Origin: Trematomus loennbergii
Taxonomy: Eukaryota > Chordata > Actinopteri > Perciformes > Nototheniidae
Direction of reading: 5' to 3'
DNA: 64,000 bases
Assembly (NCBI GenBank): GCA_012861695.1
Contig: JAAOOA010000033.1
Location: 9,168,325 to 9,232,324, forward strand
Shown: piece by piece, positions 50,136-63,179 of the stretch
Numbering within the stretch: position 1 is the first letter of the stretch
Layout of the letters: every line of letters begins with the position of its first letter
Made by a program: the position numbers and the translations under genes
Notes under the pieces: model-generated
The model's input: only the letters and a program-made list of their open reading frames with translations
What the model was told of the DNA's origin: nothing
The model's database searches: none

Positions 50136-53100
50136 TTTGATGAGCTGTTCAGTCACTTCAACTGAAATAAAGAATAACAGAGAAAATCGTCCTAAAAATG
50201 GTCTATCCCATTTTCACTTTAATGTGAATGTTTTTTTGCACTTAGCTTGGCTTGAAATGTCGGTCTATAAATAAAAACAAATGTAAAAAAGTAAAATAAA
50301 AATAGGCATGCCATATATTCACGGAAAATTATTCTCCTCTTAAGAGTCTAAAATAGCAGCATAAGAAAACATTAAAATCATGAGTGATGACGCGATGTAT
50401 AATCCCTAATAGTAATACATGAGAAATGCATAGTATATATATATTTCCATCATGCTAGGAACAGGCCTTTTTGATGTACATGCATAAATTCTTTATACAA
50501 AAACAAATGTATGTATTGTCGATACAGGAAAGGAAACTCAAAAATAAAGTAGACTCTCAATCTGCTGACTTGTACACACACCCTTAAAGTATAAACAATT
50601 TTGGTCAACTTTGGTTCATGGTTCAACTATAGATTTAAGTGTGAAATTATGGAAATTATGCATAGCTTTAGGCTTTTTGTATGATATTATTAAGTTTCCA
50701 AGTTTGAAAATCTGTTTTATATACTTCAAAGAGCAGAGGGACATGGAGAGCAGGAAGACAGACAGACGGACAGGCAGACAGAGGGAAATAGATCCATCAG
50801 GCATGCAGTGTTTTGGGGGAAGGAGATGGACTTCTCGTCTGGAGATGTGAAGAGGCTCTGGGCGCTGCGCTTAGTTTGATTTTTCCATTTTGCAAGTTAA
50901 CTCCAGCTAGCAGAGAACTTGCAAGGTGAGTTCAAGTGACAGCTTGAAAGAGTGGAGGAGTTATTGCTGAGAACAGGTCTGGGATTCAATCAGAGAGCCA
51001 CCCGGTGACAGACTCTATATCTAAACATTTTATTATTATTGCACATATTCAGGTAGATAGCCAATCGAGAACACTTTCTTTGCCCTATATTAGTGACTTT
51101 AAATTGGCTACAAATGAAGTGTCAAACTAGCAAGTGTTTTTTTTACAACATCATGAAACCTCAATTTGTCAAGTCTTTTTATATTTTGCTTTGTCGAGGG
51201 TAAAAAAAGAGTGATATGAATGCCCTTGAGCTCAAGCTTATTAGAAAAAAAGGCAAGATGTCATAAGGGAGAAAGGTTGAGGCACAATGGAAAATTGCCT
51301 TATATTGAACATGTCTAAGGCAATCTTTTGTGTGAGGGGGAACATCTGAGGAAAATCAGAAGGTAATCAAGCCAGGTATACTTTCACAAACATACCTCGG
51401 AAAGAGATTCTGCAAAGTAAACACATTTGAATTCATCTAGCTGTAAATCTGCCTCTGCCAAGTCCGCAAAGCATTTTCATCAAGAGTTTTAACAATCTAC
51501 TATGAATCATCACTCTAACAGCTAATGTTACTAGCTCTCTTACTGATTTCAATACACATTTGTCACAATGTAGCATTATCAGGGATCGGCCACCATGGGG
51601 TCTTTATGCAATCTCCCCATCGCAAATTCTAGCCGCATATTAGCTGATACCTATCTTTAGTAGAATTTAATTCGCACTATGATGGCTGTGTAATCCAGTC
51701 ACGGTTTGTGTGTTTCTCTCTGTGACTTCTTGTTGTTAAGTTGCCAACTTTCTGGGAAGCAAAACTGTTATAGCAATGTTTTATGGGACTTTCTTACAGG
51801 GATGTGGTCTCCGTGCGACAGTGCATGCCAGTGGACTTGGATATCTGAATGAATGAATTGCTAGCAAGGCTTCTAATCAGGGAATTGGGCTCAGGTGTGT
51901 TTCATTATATGTGCTGATTGGATAGTACCCTCACCAATCAGCCCTGAAGCAGCTTGTGGCACTGGACTTGATGCAGATCTTTTTGCGGCGATTTCCACAA
52001 TTCAGACCGATGTTATTGGGGTGCATAATGCAGTTTACGCTGTCAGGCAAATTGGTGTGATTTTAAATGTATTAGATGATGGCACTGGGCTTTGCTTTGC
52101 ACATACATCTCTGCAGTCAACAGTGAAAGACAGCCATGATTTTCTCTTTTTTCCCTGGACTTCTTTCTCTGAGATGTGCTTTTCATGCCCTAATGAAAGC
52201 AGGAGGTTTTTCTAACAATATACGTTTTTGTCTGTGGTTGTCAAAAGAGCACTTTGCTACAACATGATTGGCATTTTAAAACCAATCTCTGTTCTTGAGA
52301 TGGTTACATTTGCAAGAATAGATGGAAGCATATGGTCTGCATGTGACCTGTTCAAGTTATGTGGTTTTCTTTTTTTTATCTCAAAAGGGTGGCTGGAAGG
52401 TCATCAGAGTGCAATTTCTGACAGTCAATAGAAGATGAATTACTGGACATGTAATGAGATTTTTTTTTCTGTGCAACTGTTGTACATGTTTGTGTTGGAT
52501 GTGTATATATATACATGTACGTATTGGTCATATTTCCCCATTTCAAGTGATGCAATCTATATTCCATTTCTGGTTAGGGCCCTTAAGTCTGTAGTTATCA
52601 CTTGGTTATAGGCTCTGAGCAAGAGAACAGTAGCAATATATAATGTCCTGTTTCTCAAGAGGGAGACACGGACATCTCAGGGCGAATGTGTGTCTTTACT
52701 TTATGGCTGAATGTGAAATTTATGTCTTAGCGGGTTGTATCTTTTCCAGTTTTATGACCCCATAGAACTAGGAAATCCCTTAAGCTTTTGTCATGCATGA
52801 ATCCAGTTGGTCTTTGCTTCAAAGACGATTGACACACATGTATTTGACTTTACCCTCTGAATGATGAATACAAATTGACACTGTTTTCTTCGACAGAATC
52901 CATAAATTGCGCCACTGTTTGTTACAGGCACTAGAGCACTAATGATTTACAGATCCAGACAGTTAGAGGAACCATATAAATGGCTAGATGCTGTAAAAAC
53001 AGATAGCCATCTACAGCTCTGTGTGCACTGTGAATTGCATTGTACCACAACGATGAGACATGATATTGTCAATTTAATATTCTTCCATTCTTGAACCCAT

Positions 53101-53329
53101 TTCTTGTTTGGAATCAAATTGTAAATGTGGCTTAATAAAGGCGTCATTTTTTATTTCAATGCTTTTCCTGTTTCTCTGCTTCCTCCCCTCAACATCCTTC
53201 TTTCATTTACAACCTTATTTTCAGCAATGAACATGTTAGCCAGTTTCTGCAGAGATGCAAGAGACTCTAATTTGCCAGTGCGCCTTGGTTGAACAGATTC
53301 CTATTTCCTGTCTCTTCTCTTTAATGCAG
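50136..53329. other. Intergenic stretch with a possible 5' exon and a less AT-rich patch
   Basis: No clear gene. A donor-like site gcaag followed by gtgagt at 50926 ends a moderately GC segment and could mark an untranslated exon. The segment about 51880-52200 is repeat-free and might be conserved non-coding DNA; its 106-codon ORF shows no motif. Confidence 0.3.
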
Positions 53330-53379
53330 GCCTCCCCATGAAGCAAGTGACAGTGCAGAGGATCGGGACAGGAACACAG
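53330..53379 (+). CDS. Possible 50-bp internal exon (weak)
   Basis: A pyrimidine-rich tract ends in ttaatgcag before 53330, and CAG followed by gtgatt closes the segment at 53379. Two of the three frames are open. The composition (balanced GC) differs from its surroundings. No protein family was recognised. Confidence 0.2.
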
Positions 53380-55556
53380 GTGATTAACGCGTGTGTGTGG
53401 AATCGTGCTGAGAATATATGGTGTGTTTATTTGTGTGACTATACGCTGTGGAAATGTCTTTGCATGTGATGTATGCACAAGCTTAAGTGCTTATGCATGT
53501 CTACTACAGTAAACAGCTGTGTTTTTAACACATCCATCTATTTGGGTAAAAGGCAGTTGTTTTTATAGTATGAGATGAAAGTACCTTTTGGCTTTCTCTT
53601 TGCATTCTTGTTTAGAGCGGGATAAAAAAAAAAGGAATAACGTTCTAAGTTACTAAATGCTTTTGTAGTTACTATGTTGTCTGCAGCCTTGGTGTTATAG
53701 ACTGTATAGGCCTACTTGTTCTGAGAACACAGGAATCAGAAGTGTTTCAAGTCCCAGAGTCAAGTGTGCCTGAATAATTTACAATGATGTAACAATATTT
53801 TAGCTTCCTACCAAAAAGGTTGATGGGAGGTTAAACTGTGCAAATTTCTTAATGACATGTCTGAGTGTGTTTAAACTATAAAGGGTTACTATCTGGCTGC
53901 AACTCAATGATGTATACTCTATATGTCCACTGAGAACATTTAGTGTCACAAACTGACTGTTCATGGACTCTTGCCAAGGTAAAACTTCTAGAAAAGGAAA
54001 TACAATATTCCTCAAAAACTGAACCTGTACAGCCCAGTTGGTGCTGCTTGTGTTGGTTACAAACATATATACATCTTATACGTTTGGATAAAAACTTCAG
54101 GGAACCTTGTTTTTTTTTTTCTATACTCGATAAGAACGAAAAATGCAATACAGTATATGGGAGCTTTGCACTCTTGAGTCACATAGCTGTATCTGTGGTC
54201 AGCTGACTCCTCTCTCTCCTTTTCAAGTTTCCTTGAGATAAAGCCACAATCGATTAACCACCTATCATTTTTCACTCTCAGTCTGCCTCTTTTGAACTAT
54301 ACTGCCCAAGTACACTGGAGACTACACTGCTGCCTGGCTTTGTCTCTCCCTTACTTCCAGCTTCCTTCCATCTCTCTCTTTTTTCTAATCTCCCCCAAAA
54401 CTCTTTAATGCATCATTTATTTGTTCCATTACCCACCAGACAGCCAAGCAGAGCTGCTGGTTATTGTAAGAAAAGGCTCCCGAGATCAGCTCAGAGCAGA
54501 AAGACATGTTCTCTAATGCTTTCACATTCACACCAAGCACAGCAGATTACACGATTAGCTGTAAGATGTACTTAATAAAGAGGAATGTTCTGATTGCAGA
54601 AGTTGTTTGATGAATAACTTTACCTGCTGAAGTGGTGCTGTGAGCTTGTTGGAATGCAAAGCGATGTGAAATAAATGAATGGTTGCACATGCTGACTGAC
54701 TGATGCATGCTATTGACAGCTAAGCTCACATTCATCTTGGACTACATTGACAGGTGTTACTATGAACTAAATGCATGTAAATGTATATGTCTAATTCATA
54801 AGCATGTGTGAGGGTCTTGTTGTTTATCTGGGACTGTGTAATGCTGGGTGCTGTTGTTGTGTACTGAACTATACATTGTTCATTGAGGACCATCTTATTT
54901 GTTCGTAGATAGTAATTATAGTTGATTCTTGTTATGACACATGGTCAAGGTTTGGTAAAGTTTAAGCACAAAAATGACTTGGCTAACAGAAAGATCACCA
55001 AGTAAGTTATAATAAATACAGTGTTAGAGGGTCCTATTCGTTGTGGCATCATAATTAACATCTGGTTAAAAAAAGAGATGGTTAAAAGAAATCTATTAAA
55101 AGTCTGCACAGACTACATCCCTGTGTGGACTTTTAATGCTGTGTAATAATGTAACCTGACTTTGTTGCGTTGCGTTGCTTGAAGGGGGAGGATAGCTAAT
55201 TGTCAAAATATAGTCAGTATTTGCACTGATATTGATTTTTTCTAGTGGCAGACCTAATTTTACCTTTGGTTGTTTGATATGTACATGAAGTGCTCTGCTG
55301 TTGATTTACAAGCTGTAATTTATGGATTTCCATGTTTGAGTATTGTGAACGTTATGGGCTGAATTGATTAACCCTCAGAGGATGGTGGTCCTTCCTGTAT
55401 ACCTAATTTTCTGCCACTTCAGCTAAAAGAGTGCGTGATTTAGTTTTTTACTGAAGACTTCAGACTTGGAACCCTAATCACTTTTATCTCTTAGCCTTTC
55501 TCTGCCGGTTACAAACTTCTATCCAAAAATTGTAACGCTGGTAATTTCTTAAGTTG
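53380..55556. other. Intergenic stretch, no gene seen
   Basis: AT-rich. ORFs are under 91 codons and featureless. Confidence 0.45.
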
Positions 55557-56109
55557 CCTTACAGCATACATGTCAAACTCAAGGCCCGCGGGCCAAATCC
55601 TATTAGATCTGGCCCGCCGGTATATTGTACGCACACCTTCACTCAATCCTGAGGATTTCCTCAGCTCAGAGCCTGACCCCAAATATTGATGAACTTGCAT
55701 CCAAGATGAGATGCCAAGTATCTGGCTTAAACTAGCATCACAGAGCAGAGTTTCCTTTTTGCACTTTTTTTTCTTGTGACAACAGGGCATGTTTTTCTTT
55801 TTCTTTGAGGGAAATTGTTTTTTTGAAGCTGTTGTTAGCCTGTGGAAAAATGTAATCATAAGAAATGACTCTGGAAAAGCTGCAGATAGAGCCATAAGAA
55901 ATGAATGCAACTGATTTTTCCTTTATTTAATGTTTAATGTTTTTTTTATAGGCAATCATTTAAGCTTTTTTAGTTCCAGGTTTAATATGTGAAATAAGTT
56001 CATTTCAATAAGTTTTGCAATAAACATTGAACCAGTCCGGCCGTCAACTAGTACCGATTTTTTTATTTTGGCCCACTGTGTATTTGAGTTTGACACCCCT
56101 GCCTTGCAG
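55557..56109. mobile_element. hAT-type MITE with 8-bp TSD (7 of 8 matching)
   Basis: Element 55565-56101 (537 bp) begins CATACATGTCAAACTCAAGG and ends GAGTTTGACACCCCTG; the left outer bases have drifted from the expected CAGGGGTGTCAAACTC. The flanks are ccttacag (55557-55564) and ccttgcag (56102-56109). The minus-strand ORF at 55910-55509 is Lys-rich and crosses the left boundary, so it is not credited. Confidence 0.82.
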
Positions 56110-58193
56110 TATTCCCATTGCGGTATTAAAAAAGCATAATGGATATTTCTGTAGCTGCTCACATTAGCACAACAATATTCAGGGTACTTTTCTGTACAAA
56201 GAGCTGCTTAAAAATGTGTAATATTCATAACTTAAAGCAAGAGCAAAGTGGGATGTGATGAGGCGTTCACAATATATCGCCCTAGTTAGCAAGTCAGTGC
56301 TTTTCTTTTGTGTGGGGTCCATCAAGTACGTTGCTCAAGAGCTGTATAGGATTTATTCTAATCCCACCTGTGCGTGTACACCCAAATATTTTTAGGTCGA
56401 CACATCCACAACACAGTGAAGGAAGTGTTTGCACAGGGTTTCCACCATTGCCAACTACTGTAATGTACAGTGTTCCTACAAATGAATTCAGCCTCTCACC
56501 CTTGAAACGTGAACACAATGAGTGATAACAGACCTAACCTTTTACGCAGAAGTTGTGTGTCTGTGTGCACTTTTGCCTTGTATTTTTGTACTTTGCCAAA
56601 GTAAACACCGCCTCAATTCAACACAGCATTTTATATATGATACTTAACTAGTGCGTGTGTTCAGCCTTAAGAGGCACGGGGAGAAAACATTCAGTACATC
56701 TCTTTGACCCTCTTATAGGTTGATCTTCTTGTAATAAGCCCCACCATTGTTTACCCAATTAGGGAGAACACTCAGTGATTGAAAGTGTCTCCATGTTATA
56801 TCGAAGGTCTCATTACACAAGAGGGGATGGGACTGAATTTAATTGATAAATGATTAATTGTAAGAGTGGGGGTAAATTATTTAGCTTTTTCTACTTAGTG
56901 AACAGAAGATTGCATGCTATTACTATTCATTGTATTGTACTGTATATCATTTAGATTTGCTCGGTTTGAAGGCTTTAGACTTCATACAGTATACTTCTTT
57001 GGGAACAAAATTAAATAATGATGTTTATATAAAACTTAATATTGTTTTATATGAATAGATTTCTAAAAGCACAATTAAAAACTTACCATTGTCACAAATG
57101 TTTACTATTCTGGGTCACACCTTGGTGTATGATGGTTTGCTTCATTGTTATCAACTATTGTCAGTGATGCATATTACTTAATTGCCAAACAACTTAATTA
57201 TTAGGTATTGCCTCAGTTTACTCATGACGGAACAACTAAGACTAAGTCAAAGAAAAAGCTATAACACATAATACACAAACCTCTCCCCATTAAACATTGC
57301 AAACATCAGTTGATAAGATATATGTGGAAAAGAAGCTCAGAGCTGCTCTATATTTAAACTGTGGTAAATTGGAGTCTCTCAGAGGAGTCAAAGAGCAGAC
57401 AGTCTAACTTTCATCTGACATATTTACTGCAGTTTGAGCAGCAGACAGTGTTTTGAACGAGGGGGAGGAGTAAAGGGAAGAGAAAAAGAGATAGAACAGG
57501 CAATAGATGAATATGGAATAATACGAGAGCATCACATTAGTGCATGAAACAGAGGATGAACTGAATTTCATGCTCTTGCGCTCCAAATGTCATGGCGTAA
57601 GATCTATGTGATTCCTTTTAAAGACTGTCCTTAAAAAAGTACATATTTCCTCACATAATTAGAACATCCTTTTTATTTCATGAGGAACACATTTGAATAA
57701 CTTACCTTACGAGGTCACATGCTAAATCTTGTTTAACATTTTTGCATCATTTTTACTTTTAAGATGTTGAATATCATTTTTGGACTTTTTCTGTGCCGGC
57801 AAGACAAATTGAATTGGCCTTTGATTTGACACATGCACTTATGACAATTGCATACATCTTTTTAGATAGAGATAGATAGATTTAGCCTTCTGAAGTTTAG
57901 TACAAATTAAGTTGGGCCTGAATGTGTGGGCTATGCTGGTATGTGCCATGATTATCAGTGATGTAGACGGTTCATTAAACTGAAACTAAAGAGAAAATCT
58001 CAGTTTCCAATTCCTCAGCGAGGGGTAATTTGCGGAGGAAGAGTGTACCATTCTCCATGTCAACAGGAAGCTAATTGTTGTTTGTTTTGCTTTTTTTTTC
58101 TTGTTCTAGGGGGATGTTAATACCTCCCTCCAGCAGGGCATTGGCGGGGGTAGAGGATTCGGGAGGGGGACAAAAAAAGATACACAAGCAGCC

Positions 58194-58197
<4 letters not shown>
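56110..58197. other. Intergenic stretch, no gene seen
   Basis: AT-rich. A few GATA repeats lie at about 57865-57885. No credible ORF. Confidence 0.45.

Positions 58198-58234
<37 letters not shown>
58198..58234. repeat. (GA)n microsatellite
   Basis: GA dinucleotide run of about 36 bp. Confidence 0.9.
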
Positions 58235-58238
<4 letters not shown>

Positions 58239-59066
58239 GCACGCAAGATTCCGGGATAGTCATTATTGCCTACACTAATGAGAAATTAATTACCCCACAG
58301 CTGGCGGCGCAGACTGTATTAGTGGAGGCTGAACGTAGGGGGCAGCATGCGGTATCAGTAAGCTCTGGGAGTGGAGCTGACAACATGGTTCAAATACAGT
58401 AACTGTGAGAAAGAAATCAACTGCTCAGCGCTAAAAAGATTGCACTTTGTGATACATGAAGGCTTTTAAAAGAGAGTGAAATCAAAGACAAACCTCAGGA
58501 AATGGCAAAATGTAAAGCAGACCTTGAATTAAAGGAACCTCAATGTTAAACAAGCTTTGTTATGCTGGCAGGCTCCCACAGACCAGCAGCCTCTGTGCCA
58601 TTACAGCTGGGCAAAAGTGATGCATATAGATGTGCATGTCTGACATTTAATATGTATGCACATTCTGGTATTGCAAATATGTCTGAAAAGCTAATAAGAA
58701 CTGCCAATACTGATGCCTCATTACTAGGCAGGTTCAGCTGAGAGCTTGACATTTCAGGTTTTCTATACCTTCCACGTCCTTTCAAATCTGAAGGGAATGA
58801 ATAGATGGGTCATTTTGTTCCTTGACTGAGGGCTGTGTGAAGACAAGGTGGTCTCACACAGGAATGGAATCACAGGAGCACCTGCAGACATAATGGTACG
58901 TGCACATAAAGGAACAGACAGACCCAAACTCAAGCCATATTATGCATGCTTAGACACACGAGAGAGGTGCCAGTGCCAAAAAGAAAGTCAAAAATATGAA
59001 CTGTTACTCTGCATTGTGGAAATATAATCAAATATGTGGCCTGAAGTTTTGTGGATTCTAAATAAT
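58235..59066. other. Intergenic stretch, no gene seen
   Basis: No gene or bounded repeat was recognised. Confidence 0.4.
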
Positions 59067-59545
59067 TTAAAGGTCTCCTATTATACTTTTTTTCATCAAT
59101 ATATTATAGGTCTCAGTTATATACAAAACATGTCTCTGAAGTGTTTGGCTCCAAATACCAAACAGATCATCATAGCATCCCATAATCCCCTCTGTTTCAG
59201 TCCTGTTTCAAAAGGGCTGATTCTCTGTCTGTTACTTTAGATGAAAATAAGGAGCCACTCCCCACGCCCCTCTGAGAGATATCTGGTTAAAAAGAACCCA
59301 ATGGTGCTCTAGGAGGAGATTCAGGTGATAAGGTGGGGGGGGGGGGGTTACCTTGGTTGGTGATTGGCTAATGGTTACACAAGCCAAAAAATCGTTATGA
59401 CATCATAAAGTGGCCAAAATCTGATCAGCTCATTTTCAGACCGGTTTTTATATAAATGGATCAGGACAAAAAGTGAGCAAATCCGTTTTCCTGAAACTTT
59501 CAGAATCTCTACACAGAGGGGTCACATGTTTATGTATAAAAGACA
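59067..59545. mobile_element. TTAA-flanked element, copy 2 (right end missing)
   Basis: It starts after TTAA (59067-59070) with AGGTCTCCTATTATAC and follows the copy at 964-1475 closely, including the central poly-G run (59334-59347). It departs from that copy after tgtataaaagac, so the last ~40 bp and the second TTAA are absent. Confidence 0.8.
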
Positions 59546-60730
59546 ACTGTATTCAATATAACCATAATATATTTATCTGCAAGTTCAAATGTGTCTGTAG
59601 GGATTGCACCACCTAACAACTCAAAACATTTGCAGCAACAAAAGATTAAAACTGAACTATATGCATTAAAGTGTTGATTATTAGTTATGAGAATGTAATG
59701 AGATTCAACAGAAGCTATTTTGGCAATAGCGGGAGATATTATTTTGTTATGACACAAAATATTGAATAAAAAAAGGGGTTGGTGCATTTTATGAATCATT
59801 TAAAAATCTCCATAATTGTTGGCATTCAAAAAAGATGACAAGCAAAATTAACAACATAATACATCTTTTGCCAAGAAAGGTAATTATTATAATGACTGTC
59901 GTTATCTGAAATGTATGTCTAACCAATTTCCAGAGGGCTTCTCTTTATCAGCGTGTTCTGCAAGCTGTTTGTCCTTGCAGCTATAAACAACATCCTCAGC
60001 CAGCTGATTTGGCATCAAACCCAATAGTTATCGTATGCAGTGCCCTTGAGCAAGGCGCTGAGCACTCGCTGTAAGCCACCATGGATAAGAGCATCAGCTA
60101 GCTGTCTCAAATGCATCTACATGTGTCTGTTGGTGCAGATTCATCTCTCTGTGCAATAACGTGCGTGCAGAGGGTCAGTCAGTTATGAAGGGCCCCGGTA
60201 GATTTGATATTCAATTACATGATGGAGTATTTGTGAGGCAAGACCGATGGCGCTGTAAAACCGCTGCATGCTCTGAAGGTATGCGCCATGGTTAATTTAG
60301 CTTTCATAATGAGACGGACGACAGGAGGAGGACACTGTGGGGCAGTGCTATAAAGAGGGGAGAAGCAGAGTAATGTTGCAGAGGTGACTGAAACCCCATG
60401 GACAATGCAGTAAAACAGAAGAAGGTTTTTGCAAATGACTGTATGCCAAATATCATAGCTAAACCAGTTGTATAGGACTACAGGTGATTGAGATTGGACA
60501 CATAGAATTGCTAAGAGTTGGGAAATAAGTCCAAAAGATCCAGAGGAGAGGGTAAATGAGGTGAGGGTCAGGTCAGTTTAGATAGATGAGACAAAAAGGC
60601 TGCTAATGGTGCGACAGGTGCTCTCACCCCCTTTTATTAGAGGAGGATGGAACAGATCTGTCTCTATGGATTCAGGCCGTTTGTAAGACACACATACACA
60701 ACCTCTAAAGTAGCTTGCTATACAGTAAGC
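59546..60730. other. Intergenic stretch
   Basis: No gene was seen. At about 60040-60110 gcccttgagcaaggcgctga and ggataagagcatcagctagc look like a degraded copy of the widespread fish tail repeat. Confidence 0.4.
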
Positions 60731-61748
60731 CATAACTACGTAATTTAGTGGGAACGCTGTTAACAGCATTCCAACTATCTGTTCTTCTACGCACAAAATT
60801 CTTTAATTTTATTCCGCCCGTTATTTTGCCGGTCTTCTCCTCCCGCATTGAACATCGCAGAAACTCCGTTCGAACATCAAAACGTTCAGCTCGGTCGGGA
60901 ATCGAGTGCTATTACTTTTATCATTCATACATCCCATAATTCATCACATTTTTAACCATTGAAGTCAATGGAGAAAATCTTCAGACTTGAACAATCTTCA
61001 TGCGACTTCAACTGCTAACTATTCCTTCATACTTTCACTCAGAAACCTCATTCCAACTTTAAAATGTTACACATCTTTCTGACATTATTCGTGTAAGACA
61101 ACTTTTAAATCTGATTCTTACTTTTAGAGATATTAAACATTGTTCAGACCTTGGTACAGAGGCCTTCTTCAGATTTTAACATTAACTAGAGTGCGTGATG
61201 TCACAGCTAGAGTGTAGGAAATCTTGAAATTTGCCTTCATATTTTTTTTTAAACTGCCATAATTCCCAAACCCTACATTCCTGAGACATCATTTTTCATG
61301 ACAAACGTAGGAAAACATCTCGTAGCTTGAAAAATGACAAATAATTAAGCAAAAAATAATTAAACAAAATGCCTCTTGAGGGCATGAAGTGACAAACACT
61401 TTCAACATGTCTCCATTAAAGCCCATTGTAATTTCAGGCTGATATTTCCTCACAGCAGCAGCCGCACACCTTTAGTTAATCTGCCAAAAAGGCCACATTA
61501 TTGACCCGAAAGTACACAAAAAGCACACTTCAGATACTCAAGGTCCTTGAGATGCTTCACGCTTTGAAATTTCACCGATATCTGTTACGGTTCTTCAACA
61601 AAACGTTCACATGTAACAGGTTTATCTCTCATTCAGAACAATGCAAATGCTCTCCTCTCACTGATTACTGCACGTTGACACGTCGTTAGCTCAAATATAA
61701 ACACCTGTGTCATGGAACACGATGATGTCATAACTCCAACTGACATAA

Positions 61749-62553
61749 TAATGCTGCGTTCACACCGGACGCGATGCGATGTTTGGGGGCGGCGGGATTA
61801 CATGTAAAGTCAATGCAGAGACACGGTCAGACGCGAATTCGCTCCGACGGCGCGCATGAAGCGGTGGACGCGGCGCGAAACACGCGATTGAGGCGATTGA
61901 AGGGGGCCGCGTCAAACGCGAGAGTTCAATTTTTTCAACTCGAGCGTCAAATTCACGTGACGCGTTCTCGCGGAAGCCAATCAGCGGTGAGGATCTCAGC
62001 CTGCCGTCACTGACGTTCAACCAGAAAACATCAGCCGTTAGCTGTTAGCAGTTAGCACACAGAGCTCACAGCTCCTCATATCTGTTCAGAAACTGGACAA
62101 AAGTTAAACAAGTACAAACCACAGACTGTCTGTATCATGGCGAATACAGTCGCTGGTTTATTTATGTCTGTAGACCGTTGTTATGAGTGTGGAATGAGCA
62201 TATACAACGTTAGCTTAGCCTGGTCGACCCGATCTTCATTCAGAAAGCATTTTAAAAGGTTTTTCGCCTGCCGTCTTGTCTGCAGACTTGTCAAGCATTA
62301 ATTCATGGTTTTTACTAACCGGTATCAGTATGTTGTTACTTCGGCATAATTTAGAAACGTGTATTACATTTAATCACGGTAAAATATGTTCATTTTGTTG
62401 TAGTTGTAGCTCCCGAGCCAGCGCGTCTTGTTTGAATGATGCGAGTAAACACAGCTGGCAGCAGCGGTGAAACTCGAGCGTTTAGAGCGATGCGATAGGA
62501 GCGATTAGAGCGAAGCGAATATTCGCATCGCGTCCGGTGTGAACGCAGCATTA
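61749..62553. mobile_element. Harbinger-like MITE with TGCTGCGTTCACACC ends (799 bp)
   Basis: Perfect 28-bp terminal inverted repeats begin TGCTGCGTTCACACCGGACG at 61752, and the reverse complement ends at 62550. The flanks are TAA and TTA. The inner ~400 bp (about 62027-62425) is homologous to the core of the TGGCGCG-type MITEs at 13652 and 20211, while the ends are different. Small ORFs over the GC-rich ends are not genes. Confidence 0.88.
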
Positions 62554-62599
62554 GAGCAGCAGACTTCAGATAATGGTTATATGGTCCTGCCCTCAACAG

Positions 62600-62960
62600 C
62601 TCTACGCTAAATCTGAGATCTCACCATATGCCGTTTCCATGGAAACCCTCGCCATAAAAGACGATGTCGCTATAACTCCTATGAAAATGTTCAAAAAGTG
62701 CTCAAACTTCACATGTGTGCTAACCAGCCGTGAAGACATCTACGGGACAGTTTTGAGATTTCTTCAAATGCCGTTGCCATGGCAACACAATGCTCACCAT
62801 GAAACACGGTTTTCTCATAACTTCAGTGAAAATGCTCCAAACGGCCCAAAACTTCACAGGTTTGGTAACGATGCAGCCATCAACGCATCGAAGCGTATTA
62901 TGGGATGTCATCAAATGCCGTTGGCATGGCGACAGATCATTCGCCATCAAGTTAGTTCAA
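62600..62960. repeat. Imperfect internal repeats of about 140-150 bp
   Basis: The word atgccgttgccatggcaac, with variants, recurs near 62628, 62768 and 62915, each followed by related text (for example ataacttc and caaacttcacatg). This is part of the composite repeat. Confidence 0.6.
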
Positions 62961-63179
62961 AAGTTTGCAGTTCAAATATTCTACTGCTTTTCCAAGCCTT
63001 TTTACTTTCTTTTCTTCTCTCATCACACATTCAAGCCCCCAGTGTTCATGTATCATTTCAATCTAAATTCTTCACTTTCTTCTTACACATTACATTTCAG
63101 CATAGCAATTCAGCGTCAGCTTTTCAGCATAAAGCATTCCCACTAGCAATTTCTTCAGGAATTGCATTCTCTAGTTATG

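Larger units (their letters stand above)
60731..63179. mobile_element. Composite repeat interrupted by a MITE
   Basis: The left segment begins cataactacg and continues agtgggaacgctgttaacag; the right segment ends gcattcccactag then ctagttatg. The outer words are inverted (CATAACTA/TAGTTATG, AGTGGGAA/TTCCCACT), suggesting one DNA element of about 1.65 kb split by the MITE at 61752-62550. It is a repeat type seen in fish. The class is not determined. The 213-codon ORF at 62573-63214 lies within it and runs past its end. It has no motif. Confidence 0.55.
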
